Under the pieces are notes generated by a model. That model was not told where the DNA came from. It saw only the letters and a program-made list of their open reading frames with translations, and made no database searches. A DNA stretch of 64,000 bases from Megascapheus bottae (Eukaryota; Chordata; Mammalia; Rodentia; Geomyidae): positions 36,694,001-36,758,000 of the forward strand of contig JANJXV010000013.1 in the NCBI GenBank assembly GCA_024803745.1, in the 5' to 3' direction. The translations under genes were made by a program, and so were the position numbers. Shown in pieces: positions 12,291-24,388 of this stretch; position 1 is the stretch's first letter, and every line of letters starts with the position of its first letter.

Positions 12291-13299
12291 GAGACAGCAA
12301 CTCAAGGCCGTGTTGGAATCTCCTTCCACATCAGAATGTCTTTAAGGTGCAGATTTGGTGGCGTCCAGTGGCTGTGTGTCTAGGCTTCAAGTCTCTCTGT
12401 GCAAAGCTGCTGCCAACCAGTAGGTGCAATGGGTTCTTTTAGCTGTAAGTCAGGCCAAATTTTCCAGCCCTGTTTCCTTTGATCTAGTTCAACCTGCGTG
12501 TGCTGGTGACTGGGCTGGTCACCAGCAGAGAAGGGAACAAGCCTTAGATGAAGGCCTGGAAGAAGAGTGGGCACGGGAGTCCACGTGGTCACTGATGCAG
12601 AAGTCACCAAAGCCTTTAGCCACTTAAGGCATGGGAGGCGGGCTTAATGTTTTTCTAAAACTGCTATGGCCCCCATCAAGTCTCAGGTGGTGGCTATTTG
12701 ACAGCTCTTCCTTCCTACAAAAACAAGTCCCAGACAGGCTAGTCTCACATGGCATAGTACTGCTAGGGGAGCTGATGGTTTAACATTTGCAGGAGACCTC
12801 TGTCTATATATGGTAGAACAGGTCCTGATCAGAGGTGGTTTGAGGTTCTGGACTGTTTTATTCTGTTGGGTAACATGCCTGAACCTTGCTCTTTAAATAA
12901 TGTGATGTTCTGTCTCCTGAACAGTCATTCTGGTGAACTTCCTCTCAAAGGGATGATATGAGTGGGTGTGGGTTGAGGGCATAGCACCAACTAACTCCTC
13001 TTCCCTTTGTTGTCCTGATTGTTTCTCTCCATTAATGAGGGAGATGAAATATAGTTTTATATCTTGGTATATCTCACATTTTTGTTTCATCCTTTGGGTT
13101 TGAAATAAAGTTAAGTTTTCTAGTATGCATGCATTTCTCTTTTCTTTTTAATAATCTAAGTAACCATGTATCCTGTCTTTCCTGAATACATGCTGCCTGA
13201 GGATAGACTGAGACAGCCTAGATCTGCAGCACATTGGCTTCACTCTCCACTGATTAGGCAATCGCTTTCCGTGTCTGTGAACAGTGTATGCAACCAGCT
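12291..13299. other. Upstream sequence, no feature recognised
   Basis: No recognised repeat or exon. Confidence 0.4.
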
Positions 13300-13485
13300 C
13301 AGAGAAGACCATTGTGTTTAATCCTCAGCAAGCCTATGTGGTAGAAGCTCATGCGGTCTGTTTCCCAGGAGAGGAAATAGCAGCTTAGAAAGTCTAAGGG
13401 ACAGCTCAAAGTTGCCATGCTAGCAATAGCAAAGCCTGGGCTGTCTGCCTCCACAGGCTTTGCTACTAACCACTGCAATTAGCCA
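13300..13485 (+). repeat. MIR SINE relic
   Basis: TTTAATCCTCAGCAAGCCTA, GAGAGGAAATAGCAGCTTAG and AAAGCCTGGGCTGTCTGCC match the MIR 3' region. Confidence 0.7.
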
Positions 13486-13619
13486 GGCCTGAGTTTGCTC
13501 TAGGAGACATTTGGAGTGGGAGGAGAACTCCTGTCATCCAATGGGAAAAAGGTGATTGGTCCTGCTAAATACCCTACAATACATAGCACAGCCCTCACCT
13601 CAAAGAATTTTATAGTTCC

Positions 13620-14310
13620 ACCTGCAGACTAGCGTTCATTGGAGCATTATTCACAGATGTAGAATCAACCGAAGTGTGTATAAAGAAATGGGGTGCATAT
13701 ATATATTTATATAAAGACATATGATGGAATATTATTCTGCCATAAAAGAATAAAATTCTTTTTTTTCTTTTTTGTGGAAATGAAGCAGAAATAAAGGACA
13801 TCATGTTAGTGATAAGTCAGGCATAGCAAGACAGATCTGCATGTTCTTAGTCATTAGTGGAAAGTAAAAGCATTGATCACAAAGAAGAGAGTGGAATAGT
13901 AGTCACTATTTCTGAGTAAGGTAGGGAGATGGTAAATAAGAGGTATCAATATATAGTTAGACAGGGGAAATTAATGATGATTTTTAAAGTATAACAAGGT
14001 AAGCACAGTCTATGCTATAGTAAATAAGAGATATCAATATATAGTTAGACAGGGGAAATTAATGGTGATTTTTAAACTATAACAGGGTAGGCAAGTCTAT
14101 GCCATATTAATGCTATATTATTGTATATTTAAATATAACTAAAAGAGAAGAGCGCAAAATTTTCCAATATGTAGAAATTATAAATGTTTCAGATGGAAAT
14201 AATAACTAACCTGGTTTGATCATCATATTGTATACATGTATAAATTCTCATACTATGCTTCATAAATATGTATGAATATCATTTATTAATTTTTAAAAAT
14301 AAAAAATTCA
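13620..14310 (+). mobile_element. Old L1 ORF2/3' UTR remnant, sense
   Basis: Matches the decayed end of L1 ORF2: TTCATTGGAGCATTATTCAC, AATCAACCGAAGTGTGTATA, ATGATGGAATATTATTCTGC and GATAAGTCAGGCATAGCAAG. An internal tandem duplication is described separately. Confidence 0.75.
13933..14107 (+). repeat. Tandem duplication of about 88 bp inside an old L1
   Basis: Copy 1 is 13933-14020 and copy 2 is 14021-14107. Both begin TAAATAAGA and contain AGTTAGACAGGGGAAATTAA; they differ at roughly ten positions. Confidence 0.9.
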
Positions 14311-14374
14311 GTCCCAAATTAGTAGAGGGGACACTGAGAAACTGTTCTTCTTATTCTTACTATTCTTCCTTTTT

Positions 14375-14398
14375 CATCATCATCATCATCATCATCAT
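14375..14398 (+). repeat. (CAT)n microsatellite
   Basis: About eight CAT units next to a SINE end. Confidence 0.9.
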
Positions 14399-14399
14399 G

Positions 14400-14490
14400 G
14401 TTGTGGGACTCAGGGCCTAGGTGCTGTCCCTGAGGTCTTTTGCTCAAGGCTAGCACTCTACCACTTTGAGCCATAGCCCTATTTCTTTTT
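14400..14490 (-). mobile_element. Partial Geo SINE monomer, antisense
   Basis: GGGCCTAGGTGCTGTCCCTG, GCTCAAGGCTAGCACTCTAC and TTTGAGCCATAGCCC make an inverted Geo monomer, cut off by the adjacent SINE. Confidence 0.75.
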
Positions 14491-14500
14491 CCTTTTTTTT

Positions 14501-14735
14501 TGTGCTACTCCTAGGGCTTGAACTCAGGGTTTGGGTGCTGTCTCTTAACATTTTTGTTCAAGGCTGGTGTGCTAACACTTGAATCACAACTCTACTTTGG
14601 GCTTTTTGGTGGTTAATGAGACATAAGAGTCAGAAAGATCTTCTTACCAGGCTGGTTTGAACTGTGATTCTTAGATCTCAGCTTCCTGAGTAGCTAGATA
14701 CACAGGAATATAGGTTTGAGTCAGGGGCCTGGCCT
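14501..14735 (-). mobile_element. B1-Geo chimeric SINE, antisense
   Basis: GGGCTTGAACTCAGGGTTTG (inverse Geo), then TGGTTAATGAGACATAAGAG and CAGCTTCCTGAGTAGCTAGA (inverse B1-like head). Confidence 0.8.
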
Positions 14736-14904
14736 GATAGAGATTGGGAGTTAAAGTTAAGGCCTTGTACTTGCTAAGTAGGCGCTATACCATGGGCGCT
14801 ACACCTCCATCCCTCTTTTTGCATTGATTATGATTAATAAATGGTCTCACTTTATGCCCTGGCAGATCTGGGTGGGAATCCTTCTTTTTGTTACTTCCTG
14901 TATC

Positions 14905-15135
14905 AGTGAGTAGTGGGGGAGGGGGAGGGGTAGCACTGAGTCCAGCCATTGTGCTTTCCACATAGCTGGTATTATAGGTACATACCACCGTGCCCAGCAA
15001 TTGAGTGTGATAGTCTTTCATACTTTTATACTCAGGTTGGCCTTGAACCCCAGTACCACACCCGACCCCCCCGCACCGCCAACTCCCAAGTAGTAGTTAG
15101 AATTATAGGCTTGAGCACCAAGCCCAGGTAGGAAA
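14905..15135 (-). repeat. B1-like SINE remnant, antisense
   Basis: Inverted B1-like motifs: CACATAGCTGGTATTATAGG, TACTCAGGTTGGCCTTGAAC and TTAGAATTATAGGCTTGAGC. Confidence 0.55.
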
Positions 15136-15369
15136 CTGCTTTTAACTACCTGGCGTGTCCCCAGTCTTCAGATTTTGCTCTGAACTGAGAAGCTGAGGAC
15201 AGAGAGAAGATAATCCCCTTTCCTCCTCCCCCCGCCCCGCCCCTGTACTTGATACATACAAGGTGTGTTTCTTAGTTAGGTTTTGAAGAACAAGGCCTGG
15301 AAGAAACAAAAAGGTGTTAGCAAAATAGCTTGAGAATTGATACAGCAAGGAAAGAAAAGAGAAAAGTGA

Positions 15370-15865
15370 CTTCTTTTTATTGAGGGTATGTGTGCCAGGT
15401 GCTGGTAGATACTTTTAAAATCTACTATATTATTTATCTTTCGAAGCAGCCCTCAGGCTGAGAGGAAATCAGCCTCTTGCCCTCTGTCTAACACCTGTCA
15501 GGTTCCAAAATCTACTTCATATAGTTGACAACTTTTTTTTCCAATCCAGAAAGCTGCATTGAAGGTAAAGTAGGGAGCTGAGAGCAGAACATTAAATAAT
15601 CCTTCTTCTTTTTAATTAAAAGGGTTGCTTTTTTATATATCCCATAAAGCAATCACTGTATACCATGGAAAGTCTCTATTAGTGTAAGGGGGTGTGGGCG
15701 TGTTGGTCAGAAGAGGTTGTTTTACAGTTCTCATGGTACATTTATGATCCATTATCTCATTTACTCTCCTCAACCGTCCTGGGAGGCTGTTGGAGGACAA
15801 TTTAGATCTGAACTGAGCCTCAGAAGGAGTAGGACTTGGTCAAAGAATGTAGCTCTTCTAGCCCA
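15370..15865 (+). repeat. Two MIR-type fragments with unique sequence between
   Basis: The first, about 15370-15460, has TTATTGAGGG...GTGCCAGGTGCTGGTAGATA. The second, about 15735-15865, has CATTATCTCATTTACTCTCC, GAACTGAGCCTCAGAAG and GACTTGGTCAAAGAATGTAG. Confidence 0.5.
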
Positions 15866-18670
15866 TCCTAGAGCCATCTCCCTGTGAAGCTCTCTGAGTC
15901 CTTGTGGGTCCCAATGGGTCCCTATGGGTCCCAGCCCCCAACCTCCTATGTTCACAAGCCCATGGGAGCTCATGAACTCTGACTCACTGAAGGTTAAGCC
16001 ACATAAACTCTTTTATGAGTGGTAACCATTTAATTGGCCTTATAAAAAGGGTCCCTCACCACACAGACTGCTTTCCCCTGGAAAAGGGGGTGATGTCAGG
16101 AAACAATGCTGGGGAGAGGGTTGGAGAAGGGGATGAGGCAGCTGAAACCCTTAAGTCCTCAAGGCTGTTCTGCAAGTGGAGAATAGTTCTGGATGCTTCT
16201 AGGTTGTTGCAGCAAGAAACGATGACTCTCCTGAGGAAAGGAGCTTGTGAATACTGCGCATTGGCCTCGAGACACTTAGTGAAGTCTTTTAAAATTGTTA
16301 TTATTGCCTGTTAAGTTCTCCACATACACAGTCTCCTGTGGGTCTGCCAATGCTTTGAGTTAAGTGGTGTTCCCCTTTTTTTTTCCTTGGTGGGGAAAGT
16401 GGGGACCAGAACAGTTTTGGCTGGGCACATTTGGAATTCAAATTCATTTACATGAATCAGGGGGAGTAAGGCAAGGAGCCCACATCTAGTTTTGACACAC
16501 AGGGACTTAGTACCTGCCTTTTGTGAGGAGATAGCTCCAGGTGGGCCAAGGGCAGTTTCTGCTTCCATTGAAATAACCACTTTGCAAAGGCAAATCCTCA
16601 GAAAAGAATTTCAGAGAAGCTTTGTGCTGCCTGTCTTCCTGAAGCCTGGAAGATTGGCCAGTCCCTCCCAGCCAACAGGCTGGGCTCTGAGTTTCAGCTC
16701 TTTCAGGGTTAAACAGTAACCTTTCCACTGCTTGTGGTGGAGCAAATACTGGCCAGGAAGGAACCCAGCCTTGGGCAAACAAGAAACTGGGCTCTCTCTC
16801 CCTCCCTCACCCTTCTCATCTGGAGACTCCAAGCTTTTCTTTGGTCTTGAAGTCACCAGACTGATTTCTTAGTTCTGGGGCCTTACTCTGAAAAGCTGAA
16901 AGGAAAAAAAAAAGCTTACTTATTAGTTTTTTTAAAAAAGAGGAGTTGTACCTAAGATGGATTTTTTCTTTCTCTGAGGGTAAGAATGCCAGAAATTTCC
17001 AAAAAGGAATTCAAGAATCCATTTTCAGAAGGGAATGCTGGGGTTCCAGGTTGTTTGGGGTCAGGTTATCTAGTCAGGTAGTGACCTTCTTCCTTGTCAC
17101 CTCTCCCCGTCCTACTTCATTATGACCTGCTCTATGCCAAATGCATTTGCTCTTCAATCCCTGATGACCAGGCTACAGGTTAGCATCAGCCTTTGACCTA
17201 GGAGAAAATGAGTTCCGAGAGCTTACGTAACCAGTGTGACTTAGTGGCAACTTTGGCTAGTGAAGTGGGAGAGCTTGGAGTGGGCCTCAGCTCTCTGGGT
17301 TCAAATGTCTCCTAATAGATATATCAAGACACAAAACCCCAGTCTTTTGTTTCTCCACCCAGGGAGACATTTCTTATTACAGTGGTCCCCATTCCTACCC
17401 TTGTCTCTCCTTCTCCACCTTCCACTTAGGCTGGATTCAAGCCTAATTATTTACTAAGCAACAATGGTGACCATACTAATAATCATCACGAATGTTCGTG
17501 TCTAGCCTGGTTCAACCCTTAATCACTGCTCTATCCCTAAAGAGTGCCCAGCCCTTCTCTGGGCTGATAAATATTTGTTGAACAAGTCAGTATAGGGTTT
17601 GTCTTCTTCCCCTTAGGTCCAATTCTATGTCGATAGAATCAAAGAGGGTGGAAGCTGAGTTGGTGGGATGAGGGGTGGTGGGGCAGGAAGTCGAGTCAAT
17701 ATGGAATAAACTTAGGGAGATAATTCTAATTGGTGGCCTTTGGTGACACCTGAACATGTAAAAATTTCCTCAAACAGGCAGAAAAATTTCCATGATCTGT
17801 AGGGAATGACTTCTGTCCCCAACTTGGCATTTTATAAAAAGCAAATGACTTTTACAGCCCCAGGGCAATGCTCACTAAGCTTCTAGAGAAAGCCTGCCCT
17901 TCCTTTGAACGGTTGCACACACCCTGAGGCTCTGATCAGAAATGTGGAGGGTGCCCAGTTGGGGAGCAGGCACGTCATACCTGTTAGATGAATGAAGGGA
18001 ACTTTTCTAAAGTTGTAAAGAAAAAAAATCCACCTGTTCGAACATTCCAAACAGATGCATGAGAGAAAATTCTTCTTTTGCATCTGTAAACAGAGAAACG
18101 GAGCCCAAAGACGGAAGAAATCAAGAATGTTTGTCATAACTTTTATCAGAAAGGGGAAAAATAGAGATTAAAAAATAAAGGCAAAATTTAATTTTACCCC
18201 AAAGGGGAAGGGTCCATTGGAGAAACAAAATAACTCCGACTCTTATCACAAAACCAAAACTACTGAAGAAACTCCAATAAAGGATGGTGGAGGCCCTAGA
18301 CATCGAGCCTATGCAGTGGCAGGGCTCTACCCTGAGGAAATGTTAGCGAAGTCCCAGGTGTGGGGCCCACCGACAGAAACGTCTGATTTTAGTCTGAGTT
18401 CTCCCACATAGGTGCCAGGTTTGAAGTTTCATTGATTGAAATTTCACTTTAAATCTCTCTGGCATTTTCACTTTTGTAAGAAACTTGGATGGTGGCCAGA
18501 CTTGCCTTGGGAGCAGGTATTGAATTTTCCTCCTGCTTCATTCCTGATCAGAGATTATTCATTTATGAATGGCTGGCTGTACATACTTACCTCATGCATA
18601 TGAAAATCAAACTTGGAAATTTTTAATTGCCTTTTACTGAAAAGGCTGTGGCAATGTGGGGAAGGAATCT
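15866..18670. other. EHF-proximal upstream sequence; possible but unproven location of regulatory elements
   Basis: This is the largest stretch near EHF with almost no recognisable young repeats. A short L2-tail-like piece (GATAAATATTTGTTGAACAA) lies near 17565-17590. No exon, TATA box or CpG island can be supported. Confidence 0.4.
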
Positions 18671-18704
18671 TTCTCTCTGTCTCTGTCTCTCTCTCACACA
18701 CACA

Positions 18705-18761
<57 letters not shown>
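18671..18761 (+). repeat. (CT)n(CA)n microsatellite
   Basis: A short CT run (18671-18693) passes into a CA run with one AAAC interruption, ending 91 nt before the acceptor boundary of the first EHF coding exon. Confidence 0.97.
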
Positions 18762-18763
<2 letters not shown>

Positions 18764-18855
18764 TTTTCCTCTAAATTAACTCTCTGATCTGAGCTCTTCA
18801 GTGATGTTTGTCCATGAGGCACAGACTGAACCAACTGTTTGACCCTTTACAGATC

Positions 18856-18952
18856 ATGATTCTGGAAGGAAGTGGTGTAATGAATCTCAACCCAGGCAAC
18901 AACCTCCTTCACCAGCAGCCAGCCTGGACAGATGGCTACCCCACGTGCAATG
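18856..18952 (+). CDS. EHF: EHF first coding exon (residues 1-32)
   Basis: The acceptor AG is at 18851-18852 after a pyrimidine-rich tract, and the exon begins ATC-ATG at 18853. The start codon is 18856-18858. The donor GTAAGA follows 18952 and leaves phase 1. It encodes the N-terminal residues ending PTCN, just before the Pointed domain. The ATC is in frame with the start, so a spliced upstream coding exon could extend the N-terminus, as in the longer EHF isoform known in humans. No such exon was recognised in this window. Confidence 0.95.
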
Positions 18953-21900
18953 GTAAGAGCTGTGCAAATGTGGGCATCGTGCAGACATAGGTGTCACTGC
19001 CCCTGTATACCCTTCCTTGCTTTAATTCCCCTCCCACATTAACATTCGGGCACTACAGCTGCTACTGAGGAGATGACATGGGCCACCAAAAAGTACAGAG
19101 AAACTCCCCCATCTTTTTTGTTAGCAGTTCTGAATCCAAGGCTTTGCATATGCTACCACTGAGCTCTACCCTCATCCTGATAGCTGGAGCTATCTGTGGT
19201 TCTGCTCTCTTCCCCTGTCTCTTAGTGAAATACTAGGGTTCTAGGTGGGCAGCCTGGTACATGGGGTGATAGAAGAAATTCCCAAAAGGGAAGGGAGGCT
19301 CTCCTGTTGAATTTTTTTTTGCCAGTCCTGGGCTTGAGCTCGGGGCCTGACTTTCTCAAGGCTAGAGCTGTACCACTTGAGCCTCAGCACCACTTCCAGC
19401 TTTTCTCTATGTATGTGGTACCAAGGAATTGAACCCGGGTCTTCGTGCATGCTAGGCAAGCACTCTACCACTAGGCCAAACTCCCGGCCCCTGTTGAAGC
19501 TTTTAATGGTGTTTTGCTAGAATATTAAGCCAGGCTGGGGAGGGCTAGGGCTATAGCTCAGTAGTAGGGTGCTTGTTTGGCAGGTGAGGGGCTTAGTACT
19601 TGCTAAGCATACACAAGTATTCAGTCCCAGAGGCCACCAGAGAAAGAGAGAGGTATAATAGGGGAAGCCTAGGTTCATGTGTCCAACACAACATACAAGC
19701 ATGTGGATATAACACAACATATGAACATACAAGTTAAGGGAGAAAAGGTTACACCTTCAGCTTTCTAATTCATCTTGCAGTGACCTCCCTGCGTAGAGGG
19801 ATAGAAAAGAATCACTACAGGTGACCAGGTAGCCTTTAATGCTTTAGCCTAGAACACACTATGCAAATGTGCAGGACTTAGTGGTAAGTCTTACCGAGGT
19901 GATCAAACTGTTGGTTTACTGCAGAAGCTGAAGGAAAAAGCTGTTGCTAAATCAGGTCCCCACACTGGCCATGAAGGTGGTCTGTGTAGACAGTGTTGAG
20001 TGACCAGTAACATTAGTTCTCAAAAGCTCTGGGGTTTTTACACCTCACACTTATCACTAATCTTCCCACCACAGACTCCGCGGCTCATTTATTATTATTA
20101 TTTATTTGTGTGAGTGAGCAAGAGTTAAAGAAGTAGGAGTAAGATGGCAATGAATCAATTATATTCTCCCACGAAAGGTTGATCCATGTGGGGCTCCACC
20201 TCTCTTAGTTTGCAATCCCAGTCAAATAGCAGGAAGTGTGAGTAGGTAGCCTTATCCCATCACTTGTCTCACAAAATTGCTGCCCTTTCTCGGCAGTTAT
20301 ATATTTGTTACTGGCTTTAAGTTCCCTGTTGTCACCTAACAGGAATCTTCTAAACAGAGAAAGAGATCCTATACCCCCAGATTAGGGGACTCTTGAAGAC
20401 AGCACTGTCTAATTGTGTGTGTGTATGTATATATATATTTTTTCTTAAGCTCCAGAAAGTCTAGAAGCCTAGAAGAGACTTTGCTCTTTAGCAAGACTGA
20501 AGGAAAGAGAGGAAGCTCAATGATGGAGATCAGAACGTGTTGGGTTTTCTGTTTCTCTTGAAACAAGTGAAGCTGATGAATTCTCTGCTTGAGGAGATAC
20601 TTTTCTCTAGACAACATTTTGAGCAGGATGCAACTCCAGATTCTGCCCTTTTTGTTAAATGGATAAGAGATTAGCAGTACTGAAGTTTGGTTCTATGATC
20701 TTAAACTTGCTGGGCCCTGTGAATGATACTTACAGTCCTTTTAAATTTTTAATAATTTAATAAAATTTAATAATTTTCATTATTTTTTTCAGGTAGAATA
20801 TTGTGGGGTTTTGTTTTGCTTTGTCCAGGGCTGACCTCAAACCTTAATGTATGTCCTATGTATGTCAAATCTTAATGTATTCCTATGTATGTCAAATCTT
20901 AATGTATGTCCTATGTATGTCAAATCTTAATGTATGTCCTATGTATGTCAGGACAGGCACTTGCCATCATATTAAGTGAGCAGAAGAGATTATACCAGAC
21001 CTAATAGTGGATTATTGAACATTGTTGATTCTTGTTGGAAAATCCAGAACTGCACTGCTGGAGCAGCAAAATTATTTCAAGGGAAAATGCTGAAAGTCTA
21101 GGGCCATGTTTATTTAATCAACAGGGATTAGGCGTGCCAGTTCTTCACACCCCAAATGCTCTTCGTCCCTGCGTTGCTGTTTCTGAAAGCAGATGATAGA
21201 CTTTGAGGGATGAGTAGAGGTGGGATTGGGTTCGAAACTAGGATTGGGTGGTTCTGGGGCATGGAGGGCTTGGCCATGTGCCCTATGGGAATTGAGCCTG
21301 CCAGCAGCAGAATCCCAGTGATGCTGTTAAGTAGGCAGAAGCACCCTCTGTGCTTGCTGAGTCCTGATCTGCATCAGAGCTTTTCGAGCTTTATTCATGG
21401 GTGATTTGTGATCACATTGAAGTTTGAGAAAGTACTGATCTAGTACAACTTTGTAGGAAGTTAGGGGCAATTTCCTTACAAATACTTTTCCTTCTGTGGT
21501 CCACATCTTGAGTCTGTGCCATGTCCAGTGACAGTTCCCCTATTTCAGCTTGGTAGGAGATACAATGCATCGTGTCCTTGACTGATTCCTCACTTTTCTT
21601 GAAAGAGAGCTCCTTCTCTTGATTTGTGTTTAGAAGGGTCTGTAAGAACTCTCAGTCCCATCACTTAGCCCCGGGGCCAGCTCTTTCCTCACATCCCTAT
21701 CCTAATGGCTTTGAGCTGACTGTAGTATTCTTTTAAGTGACTGTAGGAGATACATAGAAATATATCTAGATAAGTACCACAGTATAGGCCCAGCAGCGTT
21801 TATTGACTTATGTGAACTTCAGTTCTTTGCTGGAATCTGAATGAATAATCTCATGAATGCACCTAAGGGTGCTTCCATAATCATGTGTTATTTCTTCTTG

Positions 21901-24320
21901 GGTAAAACATCTCTTTTAATGTAGTAAGTATTCGATAATAGAAGGCCTTCAAGGAAGTTTTTATAATGGAGCTAGGAGGATGAGTTAACCAGGACTTAGG
22001 GATTTGAAAAGACAAGTACAACATGATAAAAGCCATTGGGAGAAATCCCAGGGATGCTTCCATGGATCCATCTAAGGAAGTTAAGAGAAGTAATGATCAC
22101 TTGATGACTTGTCAGACTTTGGAAGATAGGCAGGCATTCAACTGGATTAGGAAGTAGAACACAAACAGGGGTTAATAAACAGTACAGATAAAAGACAAAG
22201 GTCATATTACTTGAAGAAGTTAGCCAAATGTCTTCAAACCTGGCAGTTCTGTTTCTTATTTGGCAGATTCTGGGGGAGATACTGAAGGCCACTGAGTAGG
22301 GAAGTCAGGTTACTATAGTAATCAGTGTAGCAGTGGGGATGGTGCCATGATTAGCTCAGGAATAATCTGGATCACATTAGGATATCCATATCAGAACTTG
22401 TATGTGGTTGCAAATGGTTGCAAACTTGGGTTTGGAGTAGACCTAATGTGAAAAATAGGAGTGTGTAGTTGTGTTTATGTGTATGTGTGAAAGAGAGACA
22501 CACAGATACAGCCAGAGAAGATGAGCTACAGGTCCTCCATATTTCAGGGTAATGGATCTATAGATCCAACTAGTCATAAGTTCAACAATGTAGCAAGACA
22601 ACAATGGTTCTCTGCACTGTGCCCGTGTAAGGTTTCTCTCATCTTCTTTCTAAAATAACTGTCATTTCCCTGGAATTTTCATAGTGATAGGGATGGCAAG
22701 TCATCTAGAGATGAGTTGAAGTCTATGAGAGCATCTGTACACATACTATACAGATACTACACTATTTTGCTTGGGGGAGTTGAATGGTTCCAGATTTTGG
22801 TCTACAAGTATTCCTGAAAGCAATCTGTATTGGGGTGTTGGTAACAAGCACACAAGTGATTGGAACAGTATCAGTGGCTTAGTTTTTATACTATAGTTTG
22901 GGATAAGGGTTGTGAGATCCGACCACTTCCCGTCCTCATCTTATGCCGAAGGATAAGTATCATGCTAGGGAAGACATGAAGGTGCAGAGGCAAATGATAA
23001 TCCCACACAATTGGGAGAAAGAACCTCTTCCAGAGTCCACCTTATGTTCCAACCCCCACAGTGACATCCACACAGATTGAGTCCCCCGTGACATCTGACG
23101 CCCAGCAATGCCTCTCCACTTGAAGGTTATGCCCAGGAATAGCTACTCAATGGGCCACCTCCTCCTCTTTTGCAGTTTCCAGTGGGTTTTTTGGAGGCCA
23201 GTGGCATGAAATTCACCCTCAGTACTGGACCAAGTACCAGGTATGGGAGTGGCTTCAACATCTCCTGGACACCAACCAGCTGGATGCCAGCTGCATCCCC
23301 TTCCAAGAGTTTGACGTCAATGGTGAACACCTGTGCAGCATGAGTCTTCAGGAGTTCACGCGGGCAGCGGGCACAGCTGGGCAGCTGCTCTACAGCAACC
23401 TTCAACATCTCAAGTGGAATGGTGAGAGGTGGCCAGCAAGTCCAGAGGCTCTGCAGCGGGAGGGGGTCCCTGCTAGGGAGGACAAAGGATGCCCCACTAA
23501 CAAATGACCTTTTTCTAAGGCAGAGCATAGAAGGGAGGCGAGAGAAAGGAGCAAGGGCTAGGGTAGGAAGTAGGTCTAATCCCTTATGGTGGTCAGTATT
23601 TCCAGAGACACAAAGCCTGGCTGGGTAGTTATGGAAAATTTGCTACTCCTATACAGGCTTTTTTTTCCTTTTTCTTTACATTTGCCAACTGTAAAAATTT
23701 TCAGTCATTTTCTTGTTAAAAATCATTCTGGCTACTTGAGAGAGTTATCTAAACCTAGGATTTGTTTGTTATTCAATTTTATTTTTTGCCATTCTGGGCT
23801 TGAGCTCAAGGACCTGAGCACTATCCTTGGACTTTCTCAAGGCTAGAGGCCTACCACTTGAGCTTCAGCACCACTTCCAACTCTTTTCTATGTATGTGGT
23901 ACCAAGGAATCAAATCCGGGTCTTCATGCATGCTAGGCAAGCACTCTACCACTAGGCCAAACTCCCAGCATTCAATATTTTTTTAAGACAAAATCTAGCT
24001 GTATAGCTCAGACTGGCTTCAAAGTCTCCCTCCTCATGTATCAAACTCCCAAATGAGGGACTTATACTTGCATGCCACCATACTTGGTCAAGATCTAGGT
24101 TCTTAAAATGGAAGTCTAGGGTAGTAAGAAGATATGTGAGATCAGATTTGTGTGTTTGAGAAGGGAGAATGGTCACTTTATTTTTTCTTTTTGGAAGATG
24201 TTTTTTTCCAGAGCCAAGGACTGAATTAAGGACCTTATACTTGCCGGTTAAGTTCTCCGCTACTGAATTAAATCTCCAACCCCAGTTGGAAGAGTTTTAA
24301 ATAGTACATGAGAAAGAAAA

Positions 24321-24388
<68 letters not shown>

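Noticed and set aside
16490..16860. Possible EHF first exon or promoter
   Set aside because: Dense open frames and purine-rich ETS-like cores occur, but no donor/acceptor pair, TATA box or CpG island could be supported.
20843..20950. CRISPR-like array of 28-bp repeats
   Set aside because: The units are head-to-tail with no spacers and the context is a mammalian intron. It is a minisatellite.
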